From Eubacterium sp. (GTDB lineage Bacteria > Bacillota > Clostridia > Oscillospirales > Acutalibacteraceae), in the NCBI GenBank assembly GCA_017445905.1, contig JAFSRX010000051.1:1-64000 (forward strand): 64,000 nucleotides of DNA, read 5' to 3'. The translations under genes and the position numbers were made by a program. Positions 44,205-52,866 of the stretch are shown here, in pieces. Positions within the stretch are counted from its first letter, which is position 1, and every line of letters starts with the position of its first letter. Below the pieces are notes generated by a model. That model made no database searches, was not told the origin of the DNA, and worked only from the letters and a program-made list of their open reading frames with translations.

Positions 44205-44233
44205 TTGACACAATAATGGTTCAATGGTATAAT
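44205..44233 (+). promoter_or_regulatory. Promoter of the Fic gene
   Basis: TTGACA 44205-44210, 17-nt spacer, TATAAT 44228-44233. It overlaps the end of the small membrane protein gene. Confidence 0.85.
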
Positions 44234-44274
44234 TAGTAAAAAAGCAAACGCTTTCAGCAAAGGAAGGCATTAAA

Positions 44275-45093
44275 ATGAATATTACTGAAAAGCTTACAGC
44301 TGAAAAAAATACCGGTCATCACGGCGGTATATATCACAAATTGCAAATTGATTTTGCCTTTAACTCAAATCATATTGAAGGCAGCTCTCTTTCACACGAA
44401 CAGACAAGATACATTTTTGAAACAAAAACTATCGGAGTTGGAATAGGCGGTAGTGAGCAAGCTGTCAAGGTAAACGATGTTATTGAAACAGTCAATCATT
44501 TCAGATGCTTCGATTACATCATAGATACCTATTCATCTGAGCTGACTGAGAATTATATCAAAAAGCTGCACTCCATTCTCAAAAACGGAGTTATGGACAG
44601 CTATGCAGTTATAGGTGAATATAAAAAGGAAAGCAACTTTGTCGCTGATATAAGGACTGCCGCTCCCGACAATGTCTCAAAGGAAATGTCAAGGCTCCTG
44701 ACATACTATAGAGCCGATATGGACTTATATGACATTGCAGCATTTCATACAGAGTATGAAAAGATACACCCGTTCTATGACGGCAACGGACGAACAGGCA
44801 GACTTATTATGTTTAAACAATGCCTTGCCAATAACATTCTTCCCTTTGTAATTGATGACAAGGACAAAATGTTCTATTATATAGGTCTCAAGGAATGGCA
44901 GACACAGCAGAGCGATGAGCGGTTAATAAATGTTCTGCTTGCTGCACAGGACAGTATGGAGCGTGTACTGCAATACTTTGAGGTCGATTATACACGAGAT
45001 GCAAGCCAATATAAAGATGTTGTATCAAAGCATTTGCCGCTTGAACAGAATACATCTGTTCTTTCTGATAATATAGGCAACGTTAAGAAATGA
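44275..45093 (+). CDS. Fic-domain protein (AMPylase-type) with N-terminal inhibitory motif
   Basis: A 272-aa protein with the complete Fic motif HPFYDGNGRTGR near residue 165, including catalytic His and the anion-binding GNGR. At the N-terminus SNHIEG fits the (S/T)xxxE(G/N) inhibitory helix, so it is a self-inhibited Fic enzyme that would transfer AMP or a related group to Ser/Thr/Tyr. Such proteins occur on mobile elements as toxins or conjugation-linked effectors. AAGGAAGG precedes ATG 44275. It ends DNIGNVKK, which is basic but not the shared tail. Confidence 0.85.
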   Translation: MNITEKLTAEKNTGHHGGIYHKLQIDFAFNSNHIEGSSLSHEQTRYIFETKTIGVGIGGSEQAVKVNDVIETVNHFRCFDYIIDTYSSELTENYIKKLHSILKNGVMDSYAVIGEYKKESNFVADIRTAAPDNVSKEMSRLLTYYRADMDLYDIAAFHTEYEKIHPFYDGNGRTGRLIMFKQCLANNILPFVIDDKDKMFYYIGLKEWQTQQSDERLINVLLAAQDSMERVLQYFEVDYTRDASQYKDVVSKHLPLEQNTSVLSDNIGNVKK

Positions 45094-45169
45094 ATAGCAA
45101 AAAGAAAACTGTGTATATAGTTGTTTTCAGATTATCGGCAATAGATATTGTCAAAGAAGAATAATGGAA

Positions 45170-45185
45170 TGTGTCTATAGACACA
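45170..45185. promoter_or_regulatory. Family-1 palindrome after the Fic gene
   Basis: Perfect core, directly followed by a terminator-like hairpin (45191-45219) and then the gene at 45249. Confidence 0.75.
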
Positions 45186-45190
45186 CTTTA

Positions 45191-45219
45191 AGGATAGTCA
45201 TAATGGCTGTCCTTTTTCT
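45191..45219 (+). terminator. Terminator AGGATAG/CTGTCCT
   Basis: 7-bp stem with one G-T pair, followed by TTTTTCTT. It lies between the palindrome and the next gene, so it may attenuate that gene or end the Fic transcript. Confidence 0.65.
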
Positions 45220-45248
45220 TATTTAAACAATACGGAGGATATATTATT

Positions 45249-45551
45249 ATGAACAAATACAAGGAATATGATAACAAATGGTGGATTCATTTTTCAGATA
45301 GGGACACTCTTATTATAGAAGTTGGCTGTCCTGCGGACGATGATGAAAGCCTTGTATCTATCATCAAGAATTATGGATTTGAAAAATATGACGGTTATGG
45401 TGACGGTGCAGACGATACTGTATGGTATCATATCTATATCTCCGATCCTGATGAATACAATAAGTTCAGCAGGTATTTTGAGAAAGAAATGAAGAAATGT
45501 GAATCTCCTATTCTGAACATTAACAATGAGGAAAGTTCGATAAGGAGATAA
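45249..45551 (+). CDS. Small acidic hypothetical protein
   Basis: A 100-aa acidic protein rich in Trp, Tyr and Asp (KWWIHFSDRDTLIIEV, YDGYGDGADDTVWYHIYISD). No family recognised. GGAGGATA precedes ATG. It ends CESPILNINNEESSIRR, basic at the tip but not a clear form of the shared tail. It lies just before the RHH gene of the DNA-processing region; a role as antirestriction DNA mimic is possible from charge alone. Confidence 0.55.
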   Translation: MNKYKEYDNKWWIHFSDRDTLIIEVGCPADDDESLVSIIKNYGFEKYDGYGDGADDTVWYHIYISDPDEYNKFSRYFEKEMKKCESPILNINNEESSIRR

Positions 45552-45581
45552 GTTAATATAAATATTTTACGTTCAAGCAAG

Positions 45582-45597
45582 TGTGTCTTTAGACACA
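45582..45597. promoter_or_regulatory. Family-1 palindrome, one mismatch (TGTGTCTTTAGACACA)
   Basis: Lies 37 bp before ATG 45634. Its arms extend to AAGTGTGTCT/AGACACACTT and it is followed by TTTTAATTT, so it could double as a weak terminator. Confidence 0.65.
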
Positions 45598-45633
45598 CTT
45601 TTTAATTTATTCAGACAATCGGAGGGCAGCAAA

Positions 45634-46041
45634 ATGAAAGAAAAGAAGGAAAACACAAAGGTCTTATACATCAGAGATGTTCCGCAGGCGGTCATTGACA
45701 AGCTCGATAACATAGTTAAGGCAAAAGGTTTGGAATCAAGAAATCAGCTTGCGTTGGAAATAATTACCAAATATGCCGAATATGAAGATGCTTTCTTTTA
45801 CCAATCTTTACCACCGATTGTTAAAGAAATCTGCGCTCAAACAATCACCGATTACAAGAAAGATATATCTGCGGTAAACGAGATTGCCACAAAAAATATC
45901 TCCCTCGCAGCACTTCAACTCTTGAATGTAACACAATGGTTTGAAGAATATATAATGCTTGACACAGCTCCGCAGACACAAAATGAACTTCATTCTCTGA
46001 TAGAAGAAATAGAGAAAAAATATACCGATAATCAATCTTAA
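45634..46041 (+). CDS. RHH-type DNA-binding protein adjacent to iteron-like repeats
   Basis: A 135-aa protein. Its N-terminus has the beta strand plus two helices of a ribbon-helix-helix fold (KVLYIRDVPQAVIDKLDNIVKAKGLESRNQLALEII), followed by a helical C-terminal domain. GGAGG lies 8 nt before ATG 45634. The gene is immediately upstream of the 32-bp direct repeats. It may bind them as a relaxosome accessory or replication-control protein; that assignment rests on position and fold only. Confidence 0.65.
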   Translation: MKEKKENTKVLYIRDVPQAVIDKLDNIVKAKGLESRNQLALEIITKYAEYEDAFFYQSLPPIVKEICAQTITDYKKDISAVNEIATKNISLAALQLLNVTQWFEEYIMLDTAPQTQNELHSLIEEIEKKYTDNQS

Positions 46042-46046
46042 TGCTA

Positions 46047-46212
46047 TGTGATATCACAATGATATCAAGGCATAAAGCTATTAAATCCTGCTATCATTCT
46101 GATATCAAGCTCTAAAATCCTGCTATCATTCTGATATCAACCCCTAAAATTCTGATATCATTTTGATATCAAGCGCCAAAATCCTGCTATCATTTTGATA
46201 TCATTTTTATAT
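46047..46212. repeat. 32-bp direct repeats with TGATATCA palindromes (iteron-like)
   Basis: Four to five contiguous units of the form AAAATCCTGCTATCATTCTG plus ATATCAACCCCT, each with one or two TGATATCA-type palindromes. No unique spacers, so not CRISPR. Likely protein-binding iterons for oriT or a replication origin. Confidence 0.8.
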
Positions 46213-46230
46213 CGTGCTTGCAGGTCGATA

Positions 46231-46390
46231 CCCCTCAAATCTCGGCTCTGCCGAGATTTCCGCGCGGTGTGATAGCACCGCTTTATGCTCATTCAGTATT
46301 ACTTTCGACACGATTGCTTGTCAATTTAGCAATTAGATTAAAGTATTACTTACAATCACTTGGAATTACCATATAATGACAGGACGGAGG
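46231..46390. other. oriT: Probable origin of transfer (oriT) region
   Basis: Gene-free stretch between the repeats and the accessory RHH and relaxase genes. It holds a 10-bp perfect hairpin AAATCTCGGC-TCT-GCCGAGATTT (46237-46259) preceded by CCCCTC, a second hairpin GCGGTG/CACCGC (46264-46281), the direct repeat AGTATTACTT (46296 and 46341) and a TATAAT-like box near 46371. Position and hairpins fit oriT; the nick site cannot be fixed by eye. Confidence 0.6.
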
Positions 46391-46396
46391 TCAACT

Positions 46397-46888
46397 ATGT
46401 CAAAGAACAATACACAAAAACTTTTCCGAATACCCGAAGAAATCGCATCACTTATATCCGACTTATCTAAAGACTTGGAAATGAGTGAAAGCAATTTCAT
46501 TGCCGAACTGGTTAGGAACTATGCTATCGACTGTAAGAAGATCGAAGGAGTTAAGAACTATAACCTTATCGAGAAAATGGAAATTCCTACCTATGAAAAG
46601 GCAGGCGAAGTTAAACGGACAAACGAGGATATTTCACAGCTCAAACGAGAGTTGTATATTATCAAGAATATCCTTAACGGCATTGACGAGTACGGTTACA
46701 TTACCCGCGATCTTCTTAATGCTCTCCTGCTTTATCTTATTGATCCACAGACTGATGTGAAATTCAAATCTACCGACACAAAGTTAGCATTAGTCAACAA
46801 AGAAAACGCACATACATTCCTGCGACAATCTCTTGATAATTATGCTGAACGAATTAGGCGAGATCAGATCAATAACAGCGGGAAATAG
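46397..46888 (+). CDS. Relaxosome accessory RHH protein (MobC-like)
   Basis: A 163-aa protein with an N-terminal ribbon-helix-helix (QKLFRIPEEIASLISDLSKDLEMSESNFIAELV) and a helical C-terminal part. GGAGG at 46386-46390 is 6 nt before ATG 46397; an in-frame ATG 21 nt earlier is less well placed. It lies between oriT-like sequence and the relaxase, the standard place for the protein that bends oriT DNA and assists nicking. The assignment is by fold and context. Confidence 0.7.
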   Translation: MSKNNTQKLFRIPEEIASLISDLSKDLEMSESNFIAELVRNYAIDCKKIEGVKNYNLIEKMEIPTYEKAGEVKRTNEDISQLKRELYIIKNILNGIDEYGYITRDLLNALLLYLIDPQTDVKFKSTDTKLALVNKENAHTFLRQSLDNYAERIRRDQINNSGK

Positions 46889-46912
46889 TCTATGCAAAAA
46901 TATGAAACAAGG

Positions 46913-46930
46913 GCGGCGGCAAAGCCGCCG
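46913..46930 (+). other. GC-rich hairpin and TATCTATCAGAGAAAA site before the relaxase
   Basis: CGGCGGC-AAA-GCCGCCG hairpin without a T run, followed at 46931 by TATCTATCAGAGAAAAAA, a motif recurring at 53727 and 53746 and, inverted, at 53900 and 61924. Confidence 0.55.
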
Positions 46931-46962
46931 TATCTATCAGAGAAAAAATAGGAAGGGTTTGT

Positions 46963-49491
46963 ATGCCGAAAGTAGTATTTTCTAACTCCTTTTGTTATGG
47001 GTGGAACATCGGCGCGGGAACAGATTATCTATCATATATGGAACGCCCTGCCGCTTTCGTTGCAAAGGATAAGGGTACTAATCCCGACTATGATATGTAT
47101 GACTATATGGCTAACTCTGAAAAGAGTGACGGCTTATTCACCGCCGACAAGGATTGCCTGACAGCTGCCGAGGTTGAGAATTACCGTTCGTTTGAAATTC
47201 AATCACGTTCAGAGGGTTGTCCGAAATATGTCCAAGTCGTTTCTTTTGATAATTCCTTTTTGGAAGAAAATCATATTATGGTAAACGGTACGGTTGACAA
47301 AGATAAACTCCGAACAGCTTTCCGAAAAGCAATGGCGGCACTTATCGAAACTGAGCCAAAATTCGATCCGAGTAATTGTTACTGGACGGCGGCGATACAT
47401 ACTAACACCGATAACGTTCATATCCATTCTGCCCTTATCGAGTATCATCGTAAAGAAGATCGCTGCAAGACTTGTCGGGATAAAGACTTAATCTCTGTTG
47501 ATGCAATGAATAAGCTAAAATCCGTTATGATGAACTATTTGAATGAAACAAACGATGTAACGAAGGAGCATACCCGTATCGAGCGTGAATTGCTCCTGCC
47601 GTCATTAAAAAAAGCATTTACCAATCCTACCCTGCAAATGATTGAACTGCGTCGGACACTTCCGTCCGAAGGGGGTTGGCAATACAACCGTCCAAAGATG
47701 AAAAGGTTTAGACCTCAAATAGACGAGGTGGTCAATAGTATCATCAACTCCAATGATGAAATAAAAGGACTGTTTCAGAATTATATGAGTTCTCTCGACG
47801 GTCTGACCGAATACTACAAGGATATGTACGGCGAAGGACAGCAAGCACAATATGTGAATTATAAGGTCAATACGCTTAATGACTTTTATGCCCGCGCTGG
47901 GAACAGCTTACTGAAAGCCCTTGCTGAGCTGTCTGATGATGATATCAAAAAGGTTGTTACTGAAAGTGCGGCTGATGATACCAATAGCGCCGACAACGAT
48001 ATTGTTGACGATACCGACATTGACTATGCTGATTACAGTATTATCAGCGATAAGGTCAAACTGCATTGGAACGATCAGTATAAAGAGGGTATTAAACAGC
48101 TGAACGCCGAAGAGTATAAGTCTGCTTACGATATTTTTCTAAAAGAAGCTGAACAGAATAATGCTCTTGCCTATATGAAGTTAGGTCTGATATACCGCAG
48201 ACACTTGTTAGGCAGTCAACCCGATGATGCTGAAAAAGCTGATACATACGATAAGATGTTTTTTAATTCACTGCTGCATTTCAGAGATACTGAAAACAAA
48301 CTGAACAAAAGCTATATCAACTATCTGCTCGGCAAAATGTATCTGCAAGGACAAGGCTGTGAGGTTGATAACAAAAAAGCGTTTGAGTGTTTTTCTGCCG
48401 CAGAGGATAATCCTTATGGAGCGAATATGCTTGGAAACTGTTACAGATACGGTATAGGTACAGAGATCGCTCCTGACAAGGCTGTGAGTGCTTACCGTGT
48501 ATCAACTGATATGTCAAATCCGTTTGCCGCCTATGCGCTTGCACAATGCTATGATAATGGGTTTGGCATTGAACAGGATACAGAAAAGGCAAGTGAATAC
48601 TATCAAGCTGCAAGAGAAGGTTTTATTCAGCTCGACGGGAAAATGCCCTCTGCTAATCTACGGTATAAAATAGGTATGATGTATCTGCAAGGCAATGGCT
48701 GTGAACCCGACAAGGCCGAAGCCGTGAACTGGCTTACAAAATCAGCTGACGGCAACGATAAAAACGCTATGTATCAGCTTGGTAAAATATTCCTTATTGA
48801 CGAGAATTATGAAAAGGCTGAAAATTATCTGCTCAAGGCGGTCAACAGCGGTAATGCCGATGCTGAATATACACTTGGCAGATTTTATCTTGAACACTTC
48901 CCTGCCGATCAAAAGAAAACCTCGATTGGTATTTCTTTGCTTGAACGGCAGGCAATAAATGGAAATGAGTATGCCCTGCATATCCTCGGAACGCGGTATC
49001 TTTCAGAGAAAAAATTGAAGGATAAGGGTGTAGATTATCTTCATCGTGCCGCAGATACATACGGTTTTGAACCTTCCTTTTTGGCGCTCGGCAGTTATTA
49101 TCTTCGGACTGGTCGGTATTCCTACGCCGAGAAGTATCTGAATAGATCTGCCGAGAAGGACAACAGTTATGCTTACTATCAGTTAGGACGGTTATACTCC
49201 ATACGCGGCAATCCTGCACAAGCTATGCGGTATTACCGTAAATCTGCCGAACTCGGCAATAAGTCTGCATCAAAGTATATTTCAAGGCGTACTATGAGCG
49301 ACAGCCGATTCAGACAGGCAGCTGCAATTGCAAGGCATCAGCATACTATACGCACTATGCGTCACGCAACAAATATCCTGCTGTCACTCTATAGGGAACA
49401 GGAACGTCATTTGCGGGAACTTCAACAGCAATTTGAAGAAGAAAACGATATTATTAGTGACAGCTATGACGATTACGGTATTGGTTACTAA
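46963..49491 (+). CDS. MobP2-like relaxase fused to Sel1 repeats
   Basis: An 842-aa protein. The N-terminal about 350 residues carry the relaxase metal-binding motif AAIHTNTDNVHIHSAL near residue 145 (HxxxD..H.H) in a MobL/MobP2-type setting (PKVVFSNSFC at the start). Candidate nucleophile tyrosines lie in the N-terminal part but I cannot pick one. From about 370 to 770 there are some ten Sel1/TPR-like repeats (A.Y.LG..Y..G.G...D..KA..........A), a protein-interaction solenoid rarely seen on relaxases. A GGAAGGG site precedes ATG. The tail ends DDYGIGY, not the GRK type. Confidence 0.85.
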   Translation: MPKVVFSNSFCYGWNIGAGTDYLSYMERPAAFVAKDKGTNPDYDMYDYMANSEKSDGLFTADKDCLTAAEVENYRSFEIQSRSEGCPKYVQVVSFDNSFLEENHIMVNGTVDKDKLRTAFRKAMAALIETEPKFDPSNCYWTAAIHTNTDNVHIHSALIEYHRKEDRCKTCRDKDLISVDAMNKLKSVMMNYLNETNDVTKEHTRIERELLLPSLKKAFTNPTLQMIELRRTLPSEGGWQYNRPKMKRFRPQIDEVVNSIINSNDEIKGLFQNYMSSLDGLTEYYKDMYGEGQQAQYVNYKVNTLNDFYARAGNSLLKALAELSDDDIKKVVTESAADDTNSADNDIVDDTDIDYADYSIISDKVKLHWNDQYKEGIKQLNAEEYKSAYDIFLKEAEQNNALAYMKLGLIYRRHLLGSQPDDAEKADTYDKMFFNSLLHFRDTENKLNKSYINYLLGKMYLQGQGCEVDNKKAFECFSAAEDNPYGANMLGNCYRYGIGTEIAPDKAVSAYRVSTDMSNPFAAYALAQCYDNGFGIEQDTEKASEYYQAAREGFIQLDGKMPSANLRYKIGMMYLQGNGCEPDKAEAVNWLTKSADGNDKNAMYQLGKIFLIDENYEKAENYLLKAVNSGNADAEYTLGRFYLEHFPADQKKTSIGISLLERQAINGNEYALHILGTRYLSEKKLKDKGVDYLHRAADTYGFEPSFLALGSYYLRTGRYSYAEKYLNRSAEKDNSYAYYQLGRLYSIRGNPAQAMRYYRKSAELGNKSASKYISRRTMSDSRFRQAAAIARHQHTIRTMRHATNILLSLYREQERHLRELQQQFEEENDIISDSYDDYGIGY

Positions 49492-49499
49492 AAACTATG

Positions 49500-49515
49500 T
49501 GTGTCTATAGACACA
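49500..49515. promoter_or_regulatory. Family-1 palindrome before the coupling protein gene
   Basis: Perfect core, 16 bp before ATG 49531 and overlapping any ribosome-site leader, 9 bp after the relaxase stop. Confidence 0.75.
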
Positions 49516-49530
49516 GTGAAAGGTGATATA

Positions 49531-51951
49531 ATGAAACAACAAAATCCTTTGGTTGTCTTACTGGAATTTTTTATCATTGCTGCGATTTCTTTTTTTGTGG
49601 TGAATGTTGGTATCAACTATTTGTTCTTGGCGGTTGATTATTTTAAATTGTCAAAAGGTCAAACATCAACTGAACACATTTTTGATTTCAAATTGGAATA
49701 TCTGTATTCCAACAAATCAAATGTAGATACGTTTGCTATGGTCGGTATTTCTATGATTATATCGTTCTTCATCGTAAAGCGACTTGATGAGAGCTGGAAA
49801 GTACGACACGGTAATGAGGACTTAAAAGGTGACGATCACTTTATGACTCTTGAGGAACTAAAAGAGGATAAAGGGTTATATAGTTTTGACACGAAGGATA
49901 TGCACAGCGCCGAAAAAAGCGGTCTGCCTATTGCTTTGGAAGGAACTCGGCTTTTTATCGCGCCGGATACTGTACATTCTCTTATAATAGGTACTACCCG
50001 TTCCGGTAAAGGTCAGACTTTCGTTCTGCCTATGATACGGCAGATCGCTATGAGTAAAGCAAAGCACAGCATTGTTGCTAATGACCCGAAAGGTGAATTA
50101 CTGGAGAATACATATCAGCTTCTCAAGGACGAAGGATATAATATCCTTGTGCTTAATCTTCGTGATACTAATCTATCATCGTTGTGGAACCCCTTACAGA
50201 TCATTATTGATGAATATGTAAAGGCTATGGAGAGTGACAAAGACCTCTCCAAAACGATAAAACTCGTTCAATCTCTTGCGGCGCTGTTTACAGACAATCC
50301 CAAATCGGACCCTATATGGCCTGATTCAGCACGATCTCTGCTTGTATCAATTATCTTGCTCCTTTTGGAAAAGGGCTATGAAACAGATCAACTCGATAAA
50401 GTCAATCTGTATTCGGTCAATAACTTTCTGATCGAATATGGAACTACAGATAAGACGGTTGTTGAAAACCGTGTGCCAAAGACAATTAACGCCCTCGATG
50501 AAATCTTTAAAGCGCTGCCTATCGGAAATCCTGCAAAATCAGCTTATTCGACTTCAAATTTTGCAAAGGGTGAAATGCGATCGTCAATCTTCTCTACGTT
50601 ATCATCGAACATCAATATATTTGCAACAGATATGGGTATATCAAAGCTGACATCGGGCAATCAGATAGATTTTAATTGCCTGATAGACCCTGACAAACCC
50701 TGCGCCATATTTATGATAGTACCCGATGAAGATACTTCCCGGCACGTTATCGCATCGTTGTTCGTCAATCAATGTTACAACAACTTGGTCGAGGTGTCCT
50801 CACAATTTCCTAATCAAATACTTCCGCAGAGAGTACACTTTGAACTTGATGAGTTCGGCAATATGGTACGCATCCCTGCTATGGACACAAAGATCACAGT
50901 CGGCGCAGGCCGAAACCTTTTGTTTGAACTGTATGTACAGGACTTAAATCAGCTTGACAGCAAATATGATAATGCAGCCAAAACGATACGCTCTAACTGC
51001 GGTAATCTTGTATATATCAATTCCCTTGATAAAGAAACAAATGAGTATATGTCTGCCGTCCTCGGCAACGAAACGATCAACTTTGAAACGTATAGCGGTG
51101 AACTATCTGCTTGGCTGAAAAATCGAAATATCAATGTTGAAGCTAAACCCTTAATGACCGCCACACAGCTTTCTAAGATGCAATTCGGTGAAACAGTAAT
51201 TAAACGTCAGAGAGCCGAACCGGTTAAGACAAAGTTTGAGCCATTCTATAAGCTGAAAATAAAACCCACGCCGATCACAGAAATACCTATGGATTTGGTT
51301 AAAGTTGATCTTAACGAGGTAATGTTCCCGATACTGGATTTCTATAAGGAAATACACTGGAATGACGAAGAAGAAAAGCAACCCGAAACGAACCCTGCGG
51401 CGGCAAGGGCAATGACACGGCCCGGAGCAGGTACAAGACCGTCCGCACACAAACCGGCACTTACTGATGCAGACAGAATGAGATATACTGCGCAACACGC
51501 AGCAGTTCAACAGCGACAAACACTACAGCAGGAAAAGCAGGAAAAAGAAGCAGAAGGCCGTCCTCCATTGGCAAGGCCGTCTGTTTCAGCTGACAGCATA
51601 CCGCCTAAGCAAGAAACTCCTGTTTCATTGGCTGTTTCTCCCTCTCCCCCGCCCTTACCTCCAGTTACGGAGCATACAGAGCAAAGCGCAGTAACAGAGC
51701 CTACACCGACAGAACAACCGCCCGTATCGGAGCAATCAGAGCAAGCCGTTCTGATTGCTGAAACAGACACAAGCAATATGGACTTTAATGCAATAGCCGA
51801 GTTGATCGCCACGAATGAACCTTCATTTATTGAAGCGTATAATGCGGCTGCTTATGATGATTGCATAGCAATCGCGCATAAGCTGAAAATCATTAAAAAA
51901 CTTTCTGCGGAGCAGGAAGAATTTATAATTTCATATCTATCACAGTATTAA
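49531..51951 (+). CDS. VirD4-type coupling protein (T4CP) with add-on C-terminal domain
   Basis: An 806-aa protein. Two N-terminal transmembrane helices are followed by Walker A GTTRSGKGQT near 153, NDPKGELL, and Walker B-like ELDEFGNM with a downstream AGRNL. These are hallmarks of VirD4/TraG coupling proteins that hand relaxase-DNA and protein substrates to the channel. After a Pro-rich linker (about 620-745), the last about 55 residues (EPSFIEAYNAAAYDDCIAIAHKL....EQEEFIISYLS) are homologous to the next two gene products. ATG 49531 has AAAGGTGAT upstream; the GTG at 49501 lies in the palindrome. Confidence 0.9.
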   Translation: MKQQNPLVVLLEFFIIAAISFFVVNVGINYLFLAVDYFKLSKGQTSTEHIFDFKLEYLYSNKSNVDTFAMVGISMIISFFIVKRLDESWKVRHGNEDLKGDDHFMTLEELKEDKGLYSFDTKDMHSAEKSGLPIALEGTRLFIAPDTVHSLIIGTTRSGKGQTFVLPMIRQIAMSKAKHSIVANDPKGELLENTYQLLKDEGYNILVLNLRDTNLSSLWNPLQIIIDEYVKAMESDKDLSKTIKLVQSLAALFTDNPKSDPIWPDSARSLLVSIILLLLEKGYETDQLDKVNLYSVNNFLIEYGTTDKTVVENRVPKTINALDEIFKALPIGNPAKSAYSTSNFAKGEMRSSIFSTLSSNINIFATDMGISKLTSGNQIDFNCLIDPDKPCAIFMIVPDEDTSRHVIASLFVNQCYNNLVEVSSQFPNQILPQRVHFELDEFGNMVRIPAMDTKITVGAGRNLLFELYVQDLNQLDSKYDNAAKTIRSNCGNLVYINSLDKETNEYMSAVLGNETINFETYSGELSAWLKNRNINVEAKPLMTATQLSKMQFGETVIKRQRAEPVKTKFEPFYKLKIKPTPITEIPMDLVKVDLNEVMFPILDFYKEIHWNDEEEKQPETNPAAARAMTRPGAGTRPSAHKPALTDADRMRYTAQHAAVQQRQTLQQEKQEKEAEGRPPLARPSVSADSIPPKQETPVSLAVSPSPPPLPPVTEHTEQSAVTEPTPTEQPPVSEQSEQAVLIAETDTSNMDFNAIAELIATNEPSFIEAYNAAAYDDCIAIAHKLKIIKKLSAEQEEFIISYLSQY

Positions 51952-51964
51952 GGAGGAAACTACA

Positions 51965-52153
51965 ATGAACACTAACAGCAAAGAAATCGACGAGATTTTG
52001 GACACAATGGCAAAGTTTGACAAAGGTTTTACCGAAGCATACAATGCAGATGCCTATGACGATTGCATTGAAATCGCTCATAAGCTGATGAAGGTCAAGA
52101 AGATCACGCAGGAGCAGGAACAACTCATTATATCGTATTTTGCACAGGATTAA
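51965..52153 (+). CDS. Small free-standing copy of the T4CP C-terminal domain
   Basis: A 62-aa protein whose whole length matches the coupling protein C-terminus: KGFTEAYNADAYDDCIEIAHKL, then E(Q)EQLIISYF. AAGGAGG precedes ATG 51965, 13 nt after the T4CP stop. A free domain next to a fused one suggests competition, oligomerisation or adaptor function at the coupling protein. Function not known. Confidence 0.8.
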   Translation: MNTNSKEIDEILDTMAKFDKGFTEAYNADAYDDCIEIAHKLMKVKKITQEQEQLIISYFAQD

Positions 52154-52173
52154 GCAAACGAAAGGGATATATA

Positions 52174-52740
52174 ATGAACAGAAAAAAAGCAAAGCGAATT
52201 TCATTTTGTCTTTCAGACGAAGAAGATATGATGCTCCGAAAAGAGATTGAACAGAGTGGGTTAAGTATTCAAAAGTATATTTACAGAGCCGTTATTCAAG
52301 CCCCGAAAATCAAAGCGCAAGGTGTCATTCCCCCTAATCTTTCTCTGAAAGATATTCGGCTCCGAACCGGTTTAAACGCTGCTGATTTTGCAAAAGCCTT
52401 TTGTTTGGATTTGCAGACACTAACCGATTGGGAAAATCTAATGCCTGCGCCGAAACCGTATATTGTCAATATGATATATGAACTGTGCAAATATCGAGGG
52501 TATTTTATTACCGAACAAAAGACCGATGAAAAAAAGTTCAATATCAGTAAAACAACACAAGTTATTGACAAGTTACTCTCCCGAATGGCTCAACTGACTA
52601 ACGGAGATTTTGTAGATGCTTTTAACGCAGATGATTTTCCTCGCTGCAATGAAATGATCGAACTTCAAAGTAAACTGCGGCGATTGGATTCCGGTGAAGC
52701 CGAAAAGCTGATCGGCTTCATTAGTGTGTTGGATCTATAA
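52174..52740 (+). CDS. RHH plus HTH-like protein with the T4CP C-terminal domain
   Basis: A 188-aa protein in three parts: an RHH-like N-terminus (KRISFCLSDEEDMMLRKEIEQSG), a helix-turn-helix-like middle (SLKDIRLRTGLNAADFAKAFCLD) and a C-terminal domain (GDFVDAFNADDFPRCNEMIELQSKL....EAEKLIGFIS) homologous to that on the coupling protein. This would link DNA binding with coupling-protein contact, so it may dock the relaxosome on the T4CP; that is inference. It starts 21 nt after the previous gene. Confidence 0.75.
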   Translation: MNRKKAKRISFCLSDEEDMMLRKEIEQSGLSIQKYIYRAVIQAPKIKAQGVIPPNLSLKDIRLRTGLNAADFAKAFCLDLQTLTDWENLMPAPKPYIVNMIYELCKYRGYFITEQKTDEKKFNISKTTQVIDKLLSRMAQLTNGDFVDAFNADDFPRCNEMIELQSKLRRLDSGEAEKLIGFISVLDL

Positions 52741-52758
52741 TTATTTTGGCAAGGGTAT

Positions 52759-52788
52759 TGACAAATATGTATTTTGTGTGTTATAATT
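52759..52788 (+). promoter_or_regulatory. Promoter of the Rep-like gene
   Basis: TTGACA 52759-52764, 18-nt spacer, TATAAT 52783-52788. Confidence 0.8.
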
Positions 52789-52803
52789 AAATATATTAAA
52801 TAT

Positions 52804-52821
52804 TGTGTCTAATGTGTCTAA
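52804..52821. promoter_or_regulatory. Two direct family-1 half-sites (TGTGTCTAA x2)
   Basis: The left half of the family-1 palindrome is repeated head-to-tail instead of inverted, just downstream of the promoter of the Rep-like gene. It may be a different control geometry for the same regulator. Confidence 0.55.
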
Positions 52822-52866
52822 CCTTATTTAAGCCTTGCAATAATCATACAGAATGGAGCAAATAAT

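Noticed and set aside
46047..46212. Possible CRISPR array
   Set aside because: The 32-bp units are contiguous with no unique spacers, contain internal dyads and have no cas genes nearby; iterons fit better.
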